The notes under the pieces: model-generated
The model's input: only the letters and a program-made list of their open reading frames with translations
Told to the model about the DNA's origin: nothing
Database searches by the model: none
Made by a program: the position numbers and the translations under genes
From: Epiperipatus broadwayi
Taxonomy: Eukaryota; Onychophora; Udeonychophora; Euonychophora; Peripatidae
Direction: 5' to 3'
Length of the DNA: 64,000 bases
NCBI GenBank assembly: GCA_028023455.1
Contig: JAQFVV010012435.1
Coordinates: 2,606,001 to 2,670,000 of the forward strand
Shown here: positions 47,762-58,279 of the stretch, piece after piece
How positions within the stretch are numbered: the stretch's first letter is position 1
Layout of the letters: every line of letters starts with the position of its first letter

Positions 47762-48040
47762 AAGTCAGATGTCACATGACTTAAATTAATAAGCTTGTAT
47801 TTACAAATGTTATATATAGAACTCGCAAAATAAGTTCTTAACAAGCTTTAAGAATATTCTCAACTCTAGACTGGTTTCTGCTTCTGGCGTTGTCAGTGAG
47901 GTGCCAGGATATTCAAGCATTAGATTAAAAATACCAGGACAAGTCCAGAAATTTATCTAATATATAACTATTGAGTAGAAAATCTGAAACTGTCAGACAT
48001 CCGTATGCCTTCCAATTCAGCTATCTAACTCAAATAGCCA
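47762..48040 (-). mobile_element. Hammerhead repeat family C, unit 2
   Basis: Second unit of family C, collinear with 47384-47659 and mildly diverged. Its hammerhead is damaged (47852-47914). Confidence 0.75.
47852..47914 (-). ncRNA. Hammerhead relic HHR-7, family C
   Basis: Same layout as HHR-6: GAATATC (47914-47908), CTGACAA (47896-47890), stem II CGC-CAGAA-GCA, GAAA (47878-47875), A-CCAG-T, TC, and GAATATTC (47859-47852). Relative to HHR-6, TG is CA in the core (G8 lost) and CCGG is CCAG. Predicted inactive. Confidence 0.7.
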
Positions 48041-48154
48041 TGTTGATTAATATCAAAATTATATTGACATTTTGATACCTGTCATCATGTGATTCTAATA
48101 ATATTGATATTGAAAACAATCAATTATTTACATAGATAAAATAAAAACTATGCA

Positions 48155-48450
48155 CATATAAGGGACTTGAATGCAGACTTTAAAGCTCCCTACAGCTATC
48201 CAATCTATCTTATACAACTGATACACATGACCATATACATGTTAAAAAGGAGTTATCTCCAATATCAGTATTTTGTGATAAATCAGCATTCACCAGTTGT
48301 TCCATACCACCATTTCCCACACGTATATACAATCAGTGCTCAGTTTATATAAAGACAGTAAATCCTCAAAGTTTAATGGACAAGTTTATCTTCTCCACTC
48401 TCCAACTCTTTAGCTTGAAAGTCTGACTTCAAGTCCCTTATAATTACATT
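48155..48450 (-). mobile_element. Family A hammerhead element, single-arm copy
   Basis: Minus-strand relative of the 29.4-kb fold-back: B-box-like GCATTCAAGTCCC near 48167, hammerhead relic near 48262-48305, and CTCAGTTTATATAAAG. Its two ends form a short inverted pair (AAGGGACTTGAATGCAGACT at 48162 against GAAAGTCTGACTTCAAGTCC at 48416), so it may be a deleted fold-back. Confidence 0.65.
48262..48306 (-). ncRNA. Hammerhead relic HHR-8, family A
   Basis: Minus strand: CAA, CTGGTGA (48296-48290; A6 changed to G), ATGC, TGATTTA, TCAC, AAAA, TACTGATATTGG. Clearly descended from the family A motif but with two core changes. Predicted inactive. Confidence 0.55.
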
Positions 48451-50042
48451 AAGTTTAGTATAAAAATATACAAGTATTTAAATAATAAATATATATAAGC
48501 AGAGAAATCACTTACTTATATATACTGTTTAATATTTCAACCAGAGGATGATTTTCATAAGAAATTTCATTTAAATAAATTGATTAAAAAAATTAAAATT
48601 GAGTTACCGTATAAAGAGATTCCTATATGATATAAAGAGTTTTGTTAAAAGTTTTTGCCAATTACCTATAATTCTATTGTAATTAATATACATAATTTTT
48701 TTCCCAACAAAAAAAAAAAATTAACTTGTTTTTTTTTTGTTTAAAAAAGATGAAATTAATTAATTAATTAAATATGAACTAGAAATGAAAAAAAAAACAA
48801 AGCAGGTTAAGATTTTTTTACTGCCTTCCAGTGGAGGGAAATCACTACTTATAATGTTTGCTTGGTATTTATTGGATGGTTAAAGTTCGAGCATTTTTCA
48901 TTCTTTTTTATCACCTAGCTAAGAATATCTAGATATATATTTAATATCAAATTTTGGATTGCTAATTTGATTGCCTATTTGGGGAAAACATTTAAACTTG
49001 ATTGGAACTTGAAAAACAATTTCAAATCTTTTTCGTTCAAGATTCAAACCCAGTTTCTAGGTAAGGCAGACAGTTGCCCACAAGGTCTTTCGCATATAGT
49101 CACAATAAATAATACTCTCATCTTTTTATAATTAACTATCTGCAGCAATTAATCTGCATATTCATGAAATGCATATACAGTTTAGAATACTGACATTTTA
49201 CTATAATATTTATTTTGATTTATTATTGGTCTCAGAAGAAAATATTTATCAAATATTAAAACATCTTTCACTTTAATACAACTTAAAAAAAGTAAATAAC
49301 CGACACAAAAAAAAAGTCTCTAGTTATTTTACTTCATGTTTGCAGCATTGAAATTTAATTATCTTTTACAATTTTAAGTAAATCTTTTAACATAACATCT
49401 TTGTATCACAACTCTTTTTTTTTTTTTTATCAGTCTGTACACTTAATTCTTTAAAAAATTCTCTAAGGAAATCTGTTAGACATTAATCTTTTTTAATCTC
49501 TTCAATTATTAATTAGAAAACATTTAATAAGAATCTTGAATTTCAATTGGGAATCTTTCAAAAGGGATTGTATGAAAATCTCACTAGAGGGAGGATTTAT
49601 AGTTTGATTTCGCTGAAGAGATCTTTACGTTAAACAGACTTCTTTACTTTCATTTTTTTATTTATTACTATTAATTAAAAATCAGGCATGCATAAATCTA
49701 TTTTTATTACTTCTCAGAAAATTACATTAAATAATGTTTAAAAAGCATCGCTTTTTTTGATTTTTAAAATTAAATTACGTGATGACAAAACAAAAATATT
49801 TTGCAGCTATATAAAACAATCTATTTTCACATGTTAAATGTTATTATTATTACTCAAAATAGAAAGTTATAAAAGTTTATAAAATTCTGCATATACAGTA
49901 CATCGTTTTTTAAAATATGTATTGTTGAATCTTTAGCAGCCATTTTGTCACGTAATGGCGAGATCATAAATTTAATCATGTGATCCTATTGAGTCTACTA
50001 CTATAAAAATCAGTCTATCATTAGATTAGACACGTGAAACTC
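48451..50042. other. AT-rich stretch with one tRNA-like patch
   Basis: No gene. On the minus strand 49025-49100 reads TTGTGGGCAACTGTCTGCCT and then CTGGGTTTGAATCTTG, A- and B-box-like spacing of a decayed tRNA-derived SINE (low confidence). Long A and T runs occur at 48708-48750 and 49415-49430. Confidence 0.35.
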
Positions 50043-50270
50043 ATGAATAATGCAGAATATTCTAAAAGATTGTGTAATTGTGAACTTGATCATGGTTTTT
50101 ATGGGAAAACTACATCCTGTTTACGTTATAAGTATTATTTTAAAGAGATGCATATTAATTGTTTTCCAGCAGAAAAATATAGCATTGAATATATTGGACA
50201 GCTACAATTAGACATAATGTTAAAGTTCTGCAGAAAAAAATTAAAAGATAGCATTATAAATATAAAATAA
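50043..50270 (+). CDS. Hypothetical small ORF, unrecognised
   Basis: 75 codons from ATG 50043 (the frame also opens upstream at GTG 50034). Reads with several Cys (RLCNCELDHGFYGKTTSCLR) and ends TAA 50268. A TATAAAAA at 50002-50009 lies 34 bp upstream of the start, close enough to act as a core promoter, but it would leave almost no 5' UTR. No domain recognised. It could be a first exon, a transposon piece or chance. Confidence 0.2.
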   Translation: MNNAEYSKRLCNCELDHGFYGKTTSCLRYKYYFKEMHINCFPAEKYSIEYIGQLQLDIMLKFCRKKLKDSIINIK

Positions 50271-51039
50271 ACTGAGAAATGGAAAAACACGTTCTATAAG
50301 AGGATATATACGTAATTCACAACTTGATTAGTATAGTTATTATATAAGACATTTCTGGAGCAGTTTTTTATCCCTCTCTTTTTTATTAGAAGTTGAAATG
50401 ACCATTATCATTTATAAGTGGCTGCTACATGCTAAGTGTACATATATTACATAAGGAAAAAAAAAATCTCCCAGTGTTCACAGGACTTATTTTTTCCAGT
50501 GCTTTTAATGTTAATTGCACTTCCTAAACAAACCAGAATTATCCATATTTAAACATTAATAATATAATCTACTTAATGTTACAATTTGAGTGTACAAGTT
50601 AGTGGTATTATTGAATTTAAATTTATTTACAATCACACACGCAACAATGAACAGAATAAAATAAATAAAAAACATGGTAGGTAGCACATTGAAGATTTAA
50701 TATTATTTATTAAAAAAGTGCCAATTTTTTTTTTACATATTTGGATATTTATTTATGCAAGATTTCTTATACAAAATTGGATGCTGTTTAAGTCTTGCAT
50801 ATTAATAGACTTGTAAATAGATTTTAGTACATAGTAAACTTATCTAACTTTATCATTAAATAGTTAATAGTATTAATTTTTAAATGTGAATGATATTTTA
50901 GTCACGTCAATGTTAATGCTTAAAACATATATTCCATTGAGATTTATTGAGTTTTTGTCATCATGTGGCAATGTAAAAAGTATATTGACAATTTAATAAC
51001 TAATCTTTCTTATGCATTGCCAAATATATATAATATAAT
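50271..51039. other. AT-rich stretch, nothing recognised
   Basis: No motif-bearing frame or matched repeat. Confidence 0.45.
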
Positions 51040-51165
51040 ATTAAATCATCTATACACTTGATCAAAAAAAAGTTCTGAAAAAGATTGCTGGAGCAATCGA
51101 AACTGTAAAAGAGGGTGGTCATCAAAGCATTGTGAAACAGTAATAAAGTGCATAGATGATTTAAT
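51040..51165. repeat. Fold-back with hammerhead-like core
   Basis: TTAAATCATCTATACACTT (51042-51060) pairs with AGTGCATAGATGATTTAA (51148-51165) with one mismatch. The stem-loop in between is the hammerhead-like motif at 51070-51110. Confidence 0.55.
51070..51110 (+). ncRNA. Hammerhead-like relic, PLE type
   Basis: CTGAAAAA (51075-51082), a perfect 6-bp stem II GATTGC-TGGA-GCAATC (51083-51098), then GAAA (51099-51102) and CTGT. Stem II and the GAAA strand are canonical; the first strand has lost G8 and carries one extra A, as in the PLE ends at 20.3-21.0 kb. Confidence 0.45.
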
Positions 51166-51169
51166 ATTT

Positions 51170-51425
51170 GAAAATTAAATATCATATATATATATTTGAA
51201 ATAGAGGCACTCTTCACATACCTGGAGCCTAATTGTAAATATAAAATTGAGCACTGATTATATATATGTGTGGGAGATGATAATGTGGACCAACTGATGA
51301 GTGCCAGTTTAGCATGAAATACATATATTGGTGATTATTTATCTTTTCTACATGTATGTGGTCATGAGTTTCAGTGGTATGAAATAATATGGGTAGTTGA
51401 AGGGTTTATCATATATATAAGTAAC
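51170..51425 (+). mobile_element. Family A hammerhead element, plus-strand copy
   Basis: Collinear with one arm of the 29.4-kb element: GAGCACTGATTATA, hammerhead, GTGGTCATGAGTTTCAGTGG and AGTTGAAGGG. The far end no longer shows the B-box-like TTCAAATCC. Single arm, so either a deleted fold-back or the original monomer form. Confidence 0.7.
51280..51338 (+). ncRNA. Hammerhead ribozyme HHR-9, family A, intact
   Basis: Stem I: ATAAT (51280-51284) with ATTAT (51334-51338), and CCAA (51290-51293) with TTGG (51328-51331), GTGGA/TG forming an internal loop. Core CTGATGA 51294-51300. Stem II GTGC/GCAT around CAGTTTA. GAAA 51316-51319. Stem III TACATA, near-palindromic. Triplet ATA with the cut expected after 51327. 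All invariant positions are present. Confidence 0.8.
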
Positions 51426-51489
51426 TTTTTTATATGAAAATCTTTAAAAATATATGGTTAATTAGCATGCACTTTATAGGAAATTAGAA

Positions 51490-51620
51490 TTAAACAGATG
51501 CCAGATGATAGTGCTTAATAATTTCCTTTCCTGAGTTGCTCTATCCATTATTGCCAGAAGAGGATTTGGATCTTGGAACAGTGCATCTTAATCTTTAGAA
51601 TCTAATGACTTCCTTCTAGA
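51490..51620 (+). repeat. Dispersed repeat shared with 43.73-43.89 kb
   Basis: GCCAGATGATAGTGCTTAAT and a following TTGGATCTTGGA patch match the other copy in order, with many differences. Type unknown. Confidence 0.45.
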
Positions 51621-51850
51621 AACTATCATTTACTTCTGATGTACTACCAAGCTATTGACAAAAATTGGAAAACATATAGATTTATATAGTCATATAGATC
51701 TGAAGCCAGTTCAATTTCAATATATTATGATGTTCTTAGTTTTTTTTTTTGGTGGAAATAACAATAAAAGAAATGAGAATATAAAATAACAATTTGTGTC
51801 AATTGTTAATAAAGAGTTTCTTTAATATAAATAAAATAATAACAAATAAT

Positions 51851-51893
51851 CTTTCCAAGCGCTTTCAACTCTTATGAGTCCTTATCAAGACAG
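51851..51893 (-). ncRNA. Hammerhead-like relic after the PLE endonuclease
   Basis: Minus strand: CTGTC, TTGATAA (51888-51882), G, stem II GACTC-ATAA-GAGTT, GAAA (51866-51863), palindromic stem III A-GCGC-T, T, then GG. C3 and G8 are changed and one base is inserted, so inactive. GAAAGCGCTTGG is shared with the hairpin at 37.76 kb. Confidence 0.5.
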
Positions 51894-51935
51894 TGTAAAA
51901 AATTCTATTTTCTCCTAGGTGATGAATTTAAGATT

Positions 51936-52313
51936 TCATTGTATTGGCCAGGAACAACTAATCAGAAAGCTGGTTAATTTTGAATTCATAGCACAATATG
52001 AATTTTGTATAAGATATGATTCTTTAATCTTGCGTTTTTTATCATGTGTTTCATGCATTAATATTGTAAAATCCTTTGGACTACATATATGGCCTGTATT
52101 ATTTTGGTGAACATAAAAAGCTGAATAAACTGTATCATCTTCTCTTGCTCTATTATACATATATTTATGTTGTTGAAGGTGATATTTAATATTTGTTTTG
52201 GTTTCTCTAACATATATCGCACTACAATTTATTTGTGAGCATCTAATAGAGTATATAACACTGCTTTTATCCTCCTTATTTATTATTTCCTTAGAATTAT
52301 TAACAATTGACAT
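51936..52313 (-). pseudogene. Penelope-like GIY-YIG endonuclease domain
   Basis: 125 codons. SSVIYSIRCSQINCSAIYVR carries the GIY-like VIYSI, a Cys-x4-Cys, and IYVRET in place of YIGET, so the YIG Gly is Arg. Further residues fit the family: LQQHKYMYNRAREDD (expected R--EH), FYVHQNNTGH (H---TGH) and KKRKIKESYLIQ (R--RE--YI). C-terminal codons after about 51990 may be flank. Predicted inactive. Confidence 0.8.
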
Positions 52314-52519
52314 GAATTGTTATTTTATTTTATATTTATATTATATACAGAAGTATTATTTATTTTTTAAAAGAAAGAGAGTATTCTCACATTTAACATC
52401 ACTGATTTATAATATGGTGCAAATGAAAAGGGTTTATTATCTTCTAAATGGAATTAAAAATCTGCTTATATATTTGAAAAAGAAGGTTTTAATAATGTAT
52501 TTTATGCATTCCTCTGTTT

Positions 52520-52910
52520 AGATCTGATACTGGGACAACTAACAGAAAAGCAGTATAGAGACTTTATATATTCAATGAAATATGAAGAAATATATGCTGA
52601 GATTAATAAAAATAAATTGGTAAACAAAATACTTGGGTAAAAAAACAAACGGATATCAATGACATCATTGGAAATAATTAAAACTGAAATGGAATTGGGC
52701 TGAAAATATTTCTAGAAGAAATGCTAATAGATTAACAATTGGAATCTTGAACTGAATCCTAGAGATTGTCAAAAAGCTAGAAAGAGGCTACATGTGAGAT
52801 GATTGGATGAAATAATAATTGTTAGTGTTATGTGGAGAAGAGAGAATATAAATTGGTGAAATTAGATTAAAATATGGAGAGACTTTTAACTTGACAAGAT
52901 TGATAATGGT
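52520..52910 (+). pseudogene. RTE LINE 3' relic, plus strand
   Basis: With stops and shifts the plus strand gives WNWAENISRRNANRLTIGIL (expected HWAGH--RR-D-RWT-KIL), IPRD-KR-RG-like text, and CGEERI and LKYGETFNLTRLI (expected GETF-LQW-D). Similar ends on the minus strand lie at 27.4 and 43.1 kb. Confidence 0.55.
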
Positions 52911-53344
52911 TAATAATAGTGATGAAGATATTATAGAATTATATCTATATGTACACTTTTCTGTCTTTATTACTTAAGACACAGAATTTCTTTTATAAGT
53001 TTTATTATTAAAATTTCCATGTTTCAACTTTTTTATATATACCATCTTCAGGATTTTAACATACAGCATATTTAAATTATATACATTCTATAGTTCTTGA
53101 TGAATATTACTTACATAATCAATGTGCATTTAAATAAATGTATAATTACAACTTTAAATTATCGTAATAGATTTCTCACTATAAAATCTTTCCATTGACT
53201 CGTAGTAAATTGAAAGATTTCACGAGTTATTAATGTGTAATAAGAAATGTGGACTTAATTAGTGAAGTATTGAGTAACTTCACACTCTCAGATCAAACCA
53301 CTTCAGCTTCACCTATTTAAATAGAAAGTTGGTTGAAGTAAAGA
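52911..53344. other. AT-rich stretch
   Basis: Nothing recognised. Confidence 0.4.
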
Positions 53345-53460
53345 AGGGTTCCCCTCTTTTCTTCCAAAGAGTAAGCTTGTGGTTTAAGACCTGTAGAGGT
53401 CCCTACTATCACATTTTTATACGCATGTGCTTGAGGCTACAGCCTTAATGAATATTACAT
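53345..53460 (+). repeat. Relic of the palindromic MITE seen at 63.4 kb
   Basis: TGTAGAGGTCCCTACT (53391), a GCATGTGCTTGAGG-type patch and CTACAGCCTTAATGAATATT match one arm of the 63335-63518 palindrome in order. Only one arm is seen. Confidence 0.6.
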
Positions 53461-53516
53461 ACATTCTATAAATAAATTAATACAATGAGAAAATTAATTT
53501 TCCATCAATACTCTTG

Positions 53517-53547
53517 CAACAACAACAACAACAACTACTACTACTAT

Positions 53548-53581
<34 letters not shown>

Positions 53582-53699
53582 GCTACTGCTACTGCTACTG
53601 CTTCTGCTGCTGCTACTGCTGCTGCTACTGCTACTACTATTACTACAACTATGACAACTACTATGACTACTACTACTACTATTATTGTTATTGTTAATA
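53517..53699. repeat. Compound CAA/CTA/CTG trinucleotide repeat
   Basis: Starts with CAA units, passes through about 20 CTA units into CTG/CTA and back to CTA and ATT units. Interruptions are frequent. Poly-Ser and poly-Tyr frames over it are artefacts. Confidence 0.95.
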
Positions 53700-54844
53700 T
53701 TATGGGATGCTGATGATGACTGCAAATTTTTTAGAAGAATCACATCAGTGATTGATTGCGCTCTTTCAAAAAAGTATTGATAACTTTAATGTTTTGGTGT
53801 CATCTAAATAATATGTCAGAATTTCAATTATTATAATTAGGTTTTATGAATACGACACTTAGTCTGCTTTTGTCTGTTATATTCAAACTTGCCATTTCAA
53901 TGACCTTAAATTTTCTTCTTTATTCAGGCTACTTTCTTTATACAATCAGATTTGTAGTAATATTAATCATTTTAATTTAGATCGAAAGCAATATTTTAAA
54001 TTTTAAATGTCATTGTTAATTAATTTAAATTTTATTTATTTATTTACTTATTTTTACTTTTTTATTCCCATTACTATTTTAATATGCAACCTGTAATTGT
54101 CTATATGCTATTGTTTAGTACTTAAATAAATGAATTGAATTATCATCATTATCATCATCATCATCATAATTGTTATTGCCATCATTATCATCAGTTTTAC
54201 CACATTTATTTTTTACATTCCTATTTTATTAAAGAAGAAATAATATTTTATTTCTACTTTTGAAAATTTAATAATGAAAATAAAAACAAATTTCAGTGCT
54301 TTTGATAACAGAAACAAAAATTGTAATTACAGAAATACTACTACATTAATATTATACTAATGAAAAAAAACCCCAGTAGTTTATTGAAAAGGTGAGAGAA
54401 TATAATATTAAATAAATTATTGATAAAAATAATATACAGATACTTCATTTATCTAATAGGATCAAGAGTGTTATTAAAAATCTAAAATGCATAACCTTTA
54501 TTTAACTGAAAAACATACTTTGGCATGCAAAAAATATAACATGATACATAAAGAACTTAAATATTACAAACAAGAAAAATTAAAAAAAAATAATTTTAAA
54601 CATTTTAATTTTTGGTTAAGTGATCCTACATTCGAAATTATCAAGACAAAAATGGAAAGTTAATGCTGTAATATTAAGTATGTTATTATATCACAGAGTA
54701 ATTGTGATATTGTTTGTATTAATAATATATGAATAACAGTAAATTCTGCTGAAAATTTTAAAGTAATATTAATTTTTTATCATCACCACTATAATTTTCA
54801 GACATTATTTTTTAATTGCAAGATAAAAGTCAGTTCAACATTAA
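53700..54844. other. AT-rich stretch with short ATC microsatellite
   Basis: ATC units near 54143-54195. Nothing else recognised. Confidence 0.4.
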
Positions 54845-55334
54845 TCTAATTTCTCCAATTCATAGTGTCTTTTCTCCAAATCCCAGCAAAAAAATGTTTT
54901 ATTTCATCTATCTATCTCTTCTATGGTCTCTTTATAGGTCTTTTGTAATCTTTTGGAATCTAGTTTAAGACTTCAATTGTCTATATATTATCATATCTCC
55001 TAGCAATATGTCTAGTTCACTTCCATTTTAATCTTTTAATTATTACTATGAAGTTCATAACTATTTGCACTCTTACCCTAGTATTTCAATTTTCATTCTT
55101 GTTATTTCCCACAATACATCTGTCTATATTATGTTGAATAGTCTGAAATCTCTGAATTGTTTTTTTTTTTTTTTTGTTAATTGACCAAGTCTCAGACACA
55201 AAAGTTAAGAAATGATAAAAGACATTTACTAAAATGTTTTCAAATATATAAGCACACATCTTTTTAATATTAAATGATATCTAAAAAAGCATTCCATGTA
55301 AGTTTAATTCTATGATTATTTTCAAGCCCCATGT

Positions 55335-55445
55335 TTCCACTTGTATTAACATGTGTGTGATCAAGTGTATCAGCAGTATGAAATAGCATGGATGGTTAAG
55401 GGTCATGTGGAAGTCTGAGTTCAAACACCCTATATTGCATATATA
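55335..55445 (+). mobile_element. Family A fragment inside the RTE relic
   Basis: Contains ACATGTGTGTGATCAAGTGT, GTATGAAATAGCATGGATGG and the B-box-like CTGAGTTCAAACACCC, matching the region after the hammerhead of family A. The hammerhead itself is missing. Confidence 0.6.
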
Positions 55446-55828
55446 AGTGCAGGTATGAAAAGCCTGTACTATAGAAAAAAATCATATTAACAATCTAAGT
55501 AAGGTATTTGATATTTTTAACTTTAATTCATGTTATCAAACTTTATTATTTTTTGAGAAAATACATCAAATATTTTATCTTTTTAATATTTATCTTTAGT
55601 CCTACTTTTTCATTTTCATTTGATAGATCCTGAAATATTTCTGGAAATTCTGAAATATTATTGCATTGACATCATCGGCAAAATTTAGATAGCTTAAATA
55701 ATCTCAATTTACTTTTACTTCCTTAGCTTCCTATTTTCTTCTGCAAAGTGCTTCTTATAAAACTGCTAAAAGAAGTTTTGGAGGTATGGAATCCTCCTGT
55801 AATTGACCTATATCAATGCTAATATTTT

Positions 55829-56035
55829 TTAGGGGTCACCATGCAATTTAATTATTGCTGCTTCATCTTGATAAATATTCTTCAGAATATAACAATAATG
55901 TGGATCTTTATCTGGATGATCCGATGCTTTAATCCTTTTAAAAGTGCATATAAAATAAAATGCCTTTTTATAATCTACAAATCCAAAGCATAATGACAAT
56001 TCATATTCACTGAACTGTTTTATAATTTCTCTCAA
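55829..56035 (-). pseudogene. RTE reverse transcriptase catalytic-Asp block
   Basis: ELSLCFGFVDYKKAFYFICT is the RTE block LCLAFVDYEKAFDSV with the key Asp of AFDS changed to Tyr, followed by HPDKDPHYCYILKNIYQDEA (counterpart of I---Y-NI-K---NIY---). Inactive. Confidence 0.8.
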
Positions 56036-56330
56036 TATTTAGATGTGATCTGTTATGCTAAAATCATTTTAAAATCCATCTTGGTTTTTTCTTTTGATTA
56101 ACTTGAATCCAAATGTTTGCTGCACATTTTGATAAATATTTTATACACATCTGATAAAAGACTGAATAGAGACTATAATTTGTAATATCTTCTGTATAAT
56201 CTTTTTTAAACACTAGTATTACTACTATTTTTCTAATAACTAGTATATTTCTATTATATAAACATATAATTTTGCTAACAGACTTTGTATTTTTTATTTT
56301 AAGATATCAATAATAATCCATTAATATTGT

Positions 56331-57489
56331 ACAAATAAATTCCAAGGGAAGAGACTTTTTTTTCATGTTAATAATCTTCTGATGAATCACATATAAATAA
56401 AAAAAAAGGGTTAACATTTAATAAATAGAGCACATTCAAATTAGAATTAGAATTGAGCAGGAAATACACACAAAGTCAAGAAAAAATGGCCTATAAGATA
56501 TGGAGATGTAGAAATTAAATGTTCATTTTATTCTTGAGGTTTATTTTTTGGCCAAAAGAAGAGGATGCTATATTTATATCTACAGTATATTCAAGAAAAG
56601 ATAGTTCTATTTTTTATTACATTTAATTTAATTTAACTGTATTTATTATAGGTCACTAAAACAGGTTTCAAATAATCCAGAGGGATAAAGGCATATCTAA
56701 TAGCCATTCTCCATCATAAAGAATCAACGGCTTTGTAAATGGTTGAATGAAAACATTGGAGCAGTTTTTTACATTATTTTGCTCTGTAAAGAATAACTAA
56801 ATACCCATTTATTGACCGATCATAGATGATACCCTGTGTTGGCTATGGGTTCACTACATGAAACCAAATTCCAAATATGATTAAAACATTAATGAAATTC
56901 AAGCTTTACCCCATATAATTTACTCTTGTATATATATAGTTAGAGATGTGTGTGTATTATCACTATAAATTTCTCATAACCTATATCCACACAGATGCCT
57001 TTGAGTTTTATTTATTCTGTGTAGTTTATCACAATATTAATATAGTAATCTAAAGGCTCTTGGGCTGAATCTTGAGAAAAGTTTTAAAAAATATGTTACA
57101 TCATTTGAATGTTGTGCTGAGCCTGTTATTTGGGTGTTGCATGAAATCATATGATTATTATATTAATATTTTTAATAAGTTTTTTTTAAAAATGAATGAT
57201 ACATAAAAGAACATGTAAATATGTAATAAAATTGGAATATTAATAAACTTCAACGTAATTTATTTTATATGATAAATTATTTAGGAAAAATAGAAAGCGG
57301 CTTCTTAAATATCGCATATAGAGTACTGATTCCTTGACAGCCGCTAATAGAGAAACAGTAAAGATACTTCTCACCAGATGTGCCACTTTTTTGGGTAGTA
57401 GGGGTTGATTTTTTTACATTTGTTTTTATTTTATGGTCAATAATAGCTAGATATCCACTCACCAAACAATAATAAATATTTTATTAAAT
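56331..57489. other. AT-rich stretch, nothing recognised
   Basis: No motif-bearing frame. The minus-strand frame at 57277-57465 has no recognised domain. Confidence 0.4.
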
Positions 57490-57600
57490 TAGATATTGTC
57501 CCATTATCCGACAAAAAATTTACCCAGCACAGAATTGAACCCCAAGTCATGATAATAGTAGGAGAGTACGCTAGCACTACTTATTACCATGCTAATATAT
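57490..57600 (-). mobile_element. Possible tRNA-derived SINE relic
   Basis: Minus strand: TTAGCATGGTAATAAGTAGT (A-box-like), then CTTGGGGTTCAATTCTGTGC, with GGTTCAATTC close to the B-box consensus. Followed by an A/T-rich part. No duplication seen. Confidence 0.4.
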
Positions 57601-57748
57601 ATGTATTACAATAAATGTATAATCTTCAAATATATTTTAAAATAAAATTCTTTTAATTCACCATTCAGAAAGTTAAATGACAGATTTAAAAATCTTTTAT
57701 GGTTTTGTAGTAAAAGTTGGATTTTGATAGTCAAGAATTACTCTCTAA

Positions 57749-57916
57749 ATTTCAACAGCGGAAGTTAAAAAGATTTCAATACACACATTTGAAGTTGTTA
57801 AAAATCTGAACTATAAAGAATCTGAAGCACAATTGAAGGCATTAGAAAAGAAAGATAGAGCATTCCTTCATGGTGAATACAAAGGAATTAAAGAAAAAAA
57901 ATCTTTTTTTCCATAA
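57749..57916 (+). other. Unrecognised open segment
   Basis: Open for 55 codons without Met: AEVKKISIHTFEVVKNLNYK, then ESEAQLKALEKKDRAFLHGE, ending TAA 57914. The charged composition is unlike the surrounding AT noise, so it may be a decayed exon or transposon piece. No family recognised. Confidence 0.2.
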
Positions 57917-58262
57917 TTCATAAAGCTTTAGAAAAACTACCAAAAGCTTAATATCAAAACACTTCAACAAAACGTTCTAAATGTAAAAAAGCAAACTTTT
58001 AAAATCTTATCTACATTTTTTAAAAAAGGAAGAACAAGATAATTTTAAATAAAAATTTAAATTACATGATTAAAACAAAATTGGTAGAGTTTGCATATAC
58101 GATAATATGTCCGCCTTGTTTAGGATTTAGGTTTGAATCAAGGTTTTATATCCTTATCGGATTTAGGGGTTTTCTTTCACTTATCTGACCCATAGCTACC
58201 TCAAATAACCCGTTAATATTGATTCTAAATGTGCATCTGTTTATTCTTCATTAGTGAATAAA
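57917..58262. other. AT-rich stretch with a tRNA-like patch
   Basis: At 58095-58150 GTCCGCCTTGTTTAGG and TTAGGTTTGAATCAAGG resemble the anticodon-to-B-box part of a tRNA-derived SINE. Low confidence. Confidence 0.3.
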
Positions 58263-58279
58263 ACAAGAATAGACAATTG

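Larger units (their letters stand above)
51840..52320 (-). mobile_element. Penelope-like element 3' part with terminal hammerhead
   Basis: Minus strand: GIY-YIG endonuclease frame (52313-51936) followed within 45 bp by a hammerhead-like motif (51891-51851). This order, endonuclease then hammerhead in the terminal repeat, is that described for PLEs. RT sequence upstream could not be read. Confidence 0.75.
54845..56330 (-). mobile_element. RTE-like LINE relic split by a family A repeat
   Basis: The minus strand shows the RTE C-terminus at about 54845-55200 (W--KIL-DS--F-K-P-K-P-DR-DE type text with stops) and RT blocks from 55500 to 56300. Between them, 55335-55445 is a family A fragment. Same family as 23.9-26.7 kb but more decayed. 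Confidence 0.65.

Noticed and set aside
53517-53699. CRISPR-like or structured array
   Set aside because: No spacers; a simple trinucleotide repeat in eukaryotic-type DNA.
53477-53743. Long poly-Ser and poly-Tyr open frames
   Set aside because: They read through a trinucleotide microsatellite on both strands; no gene.
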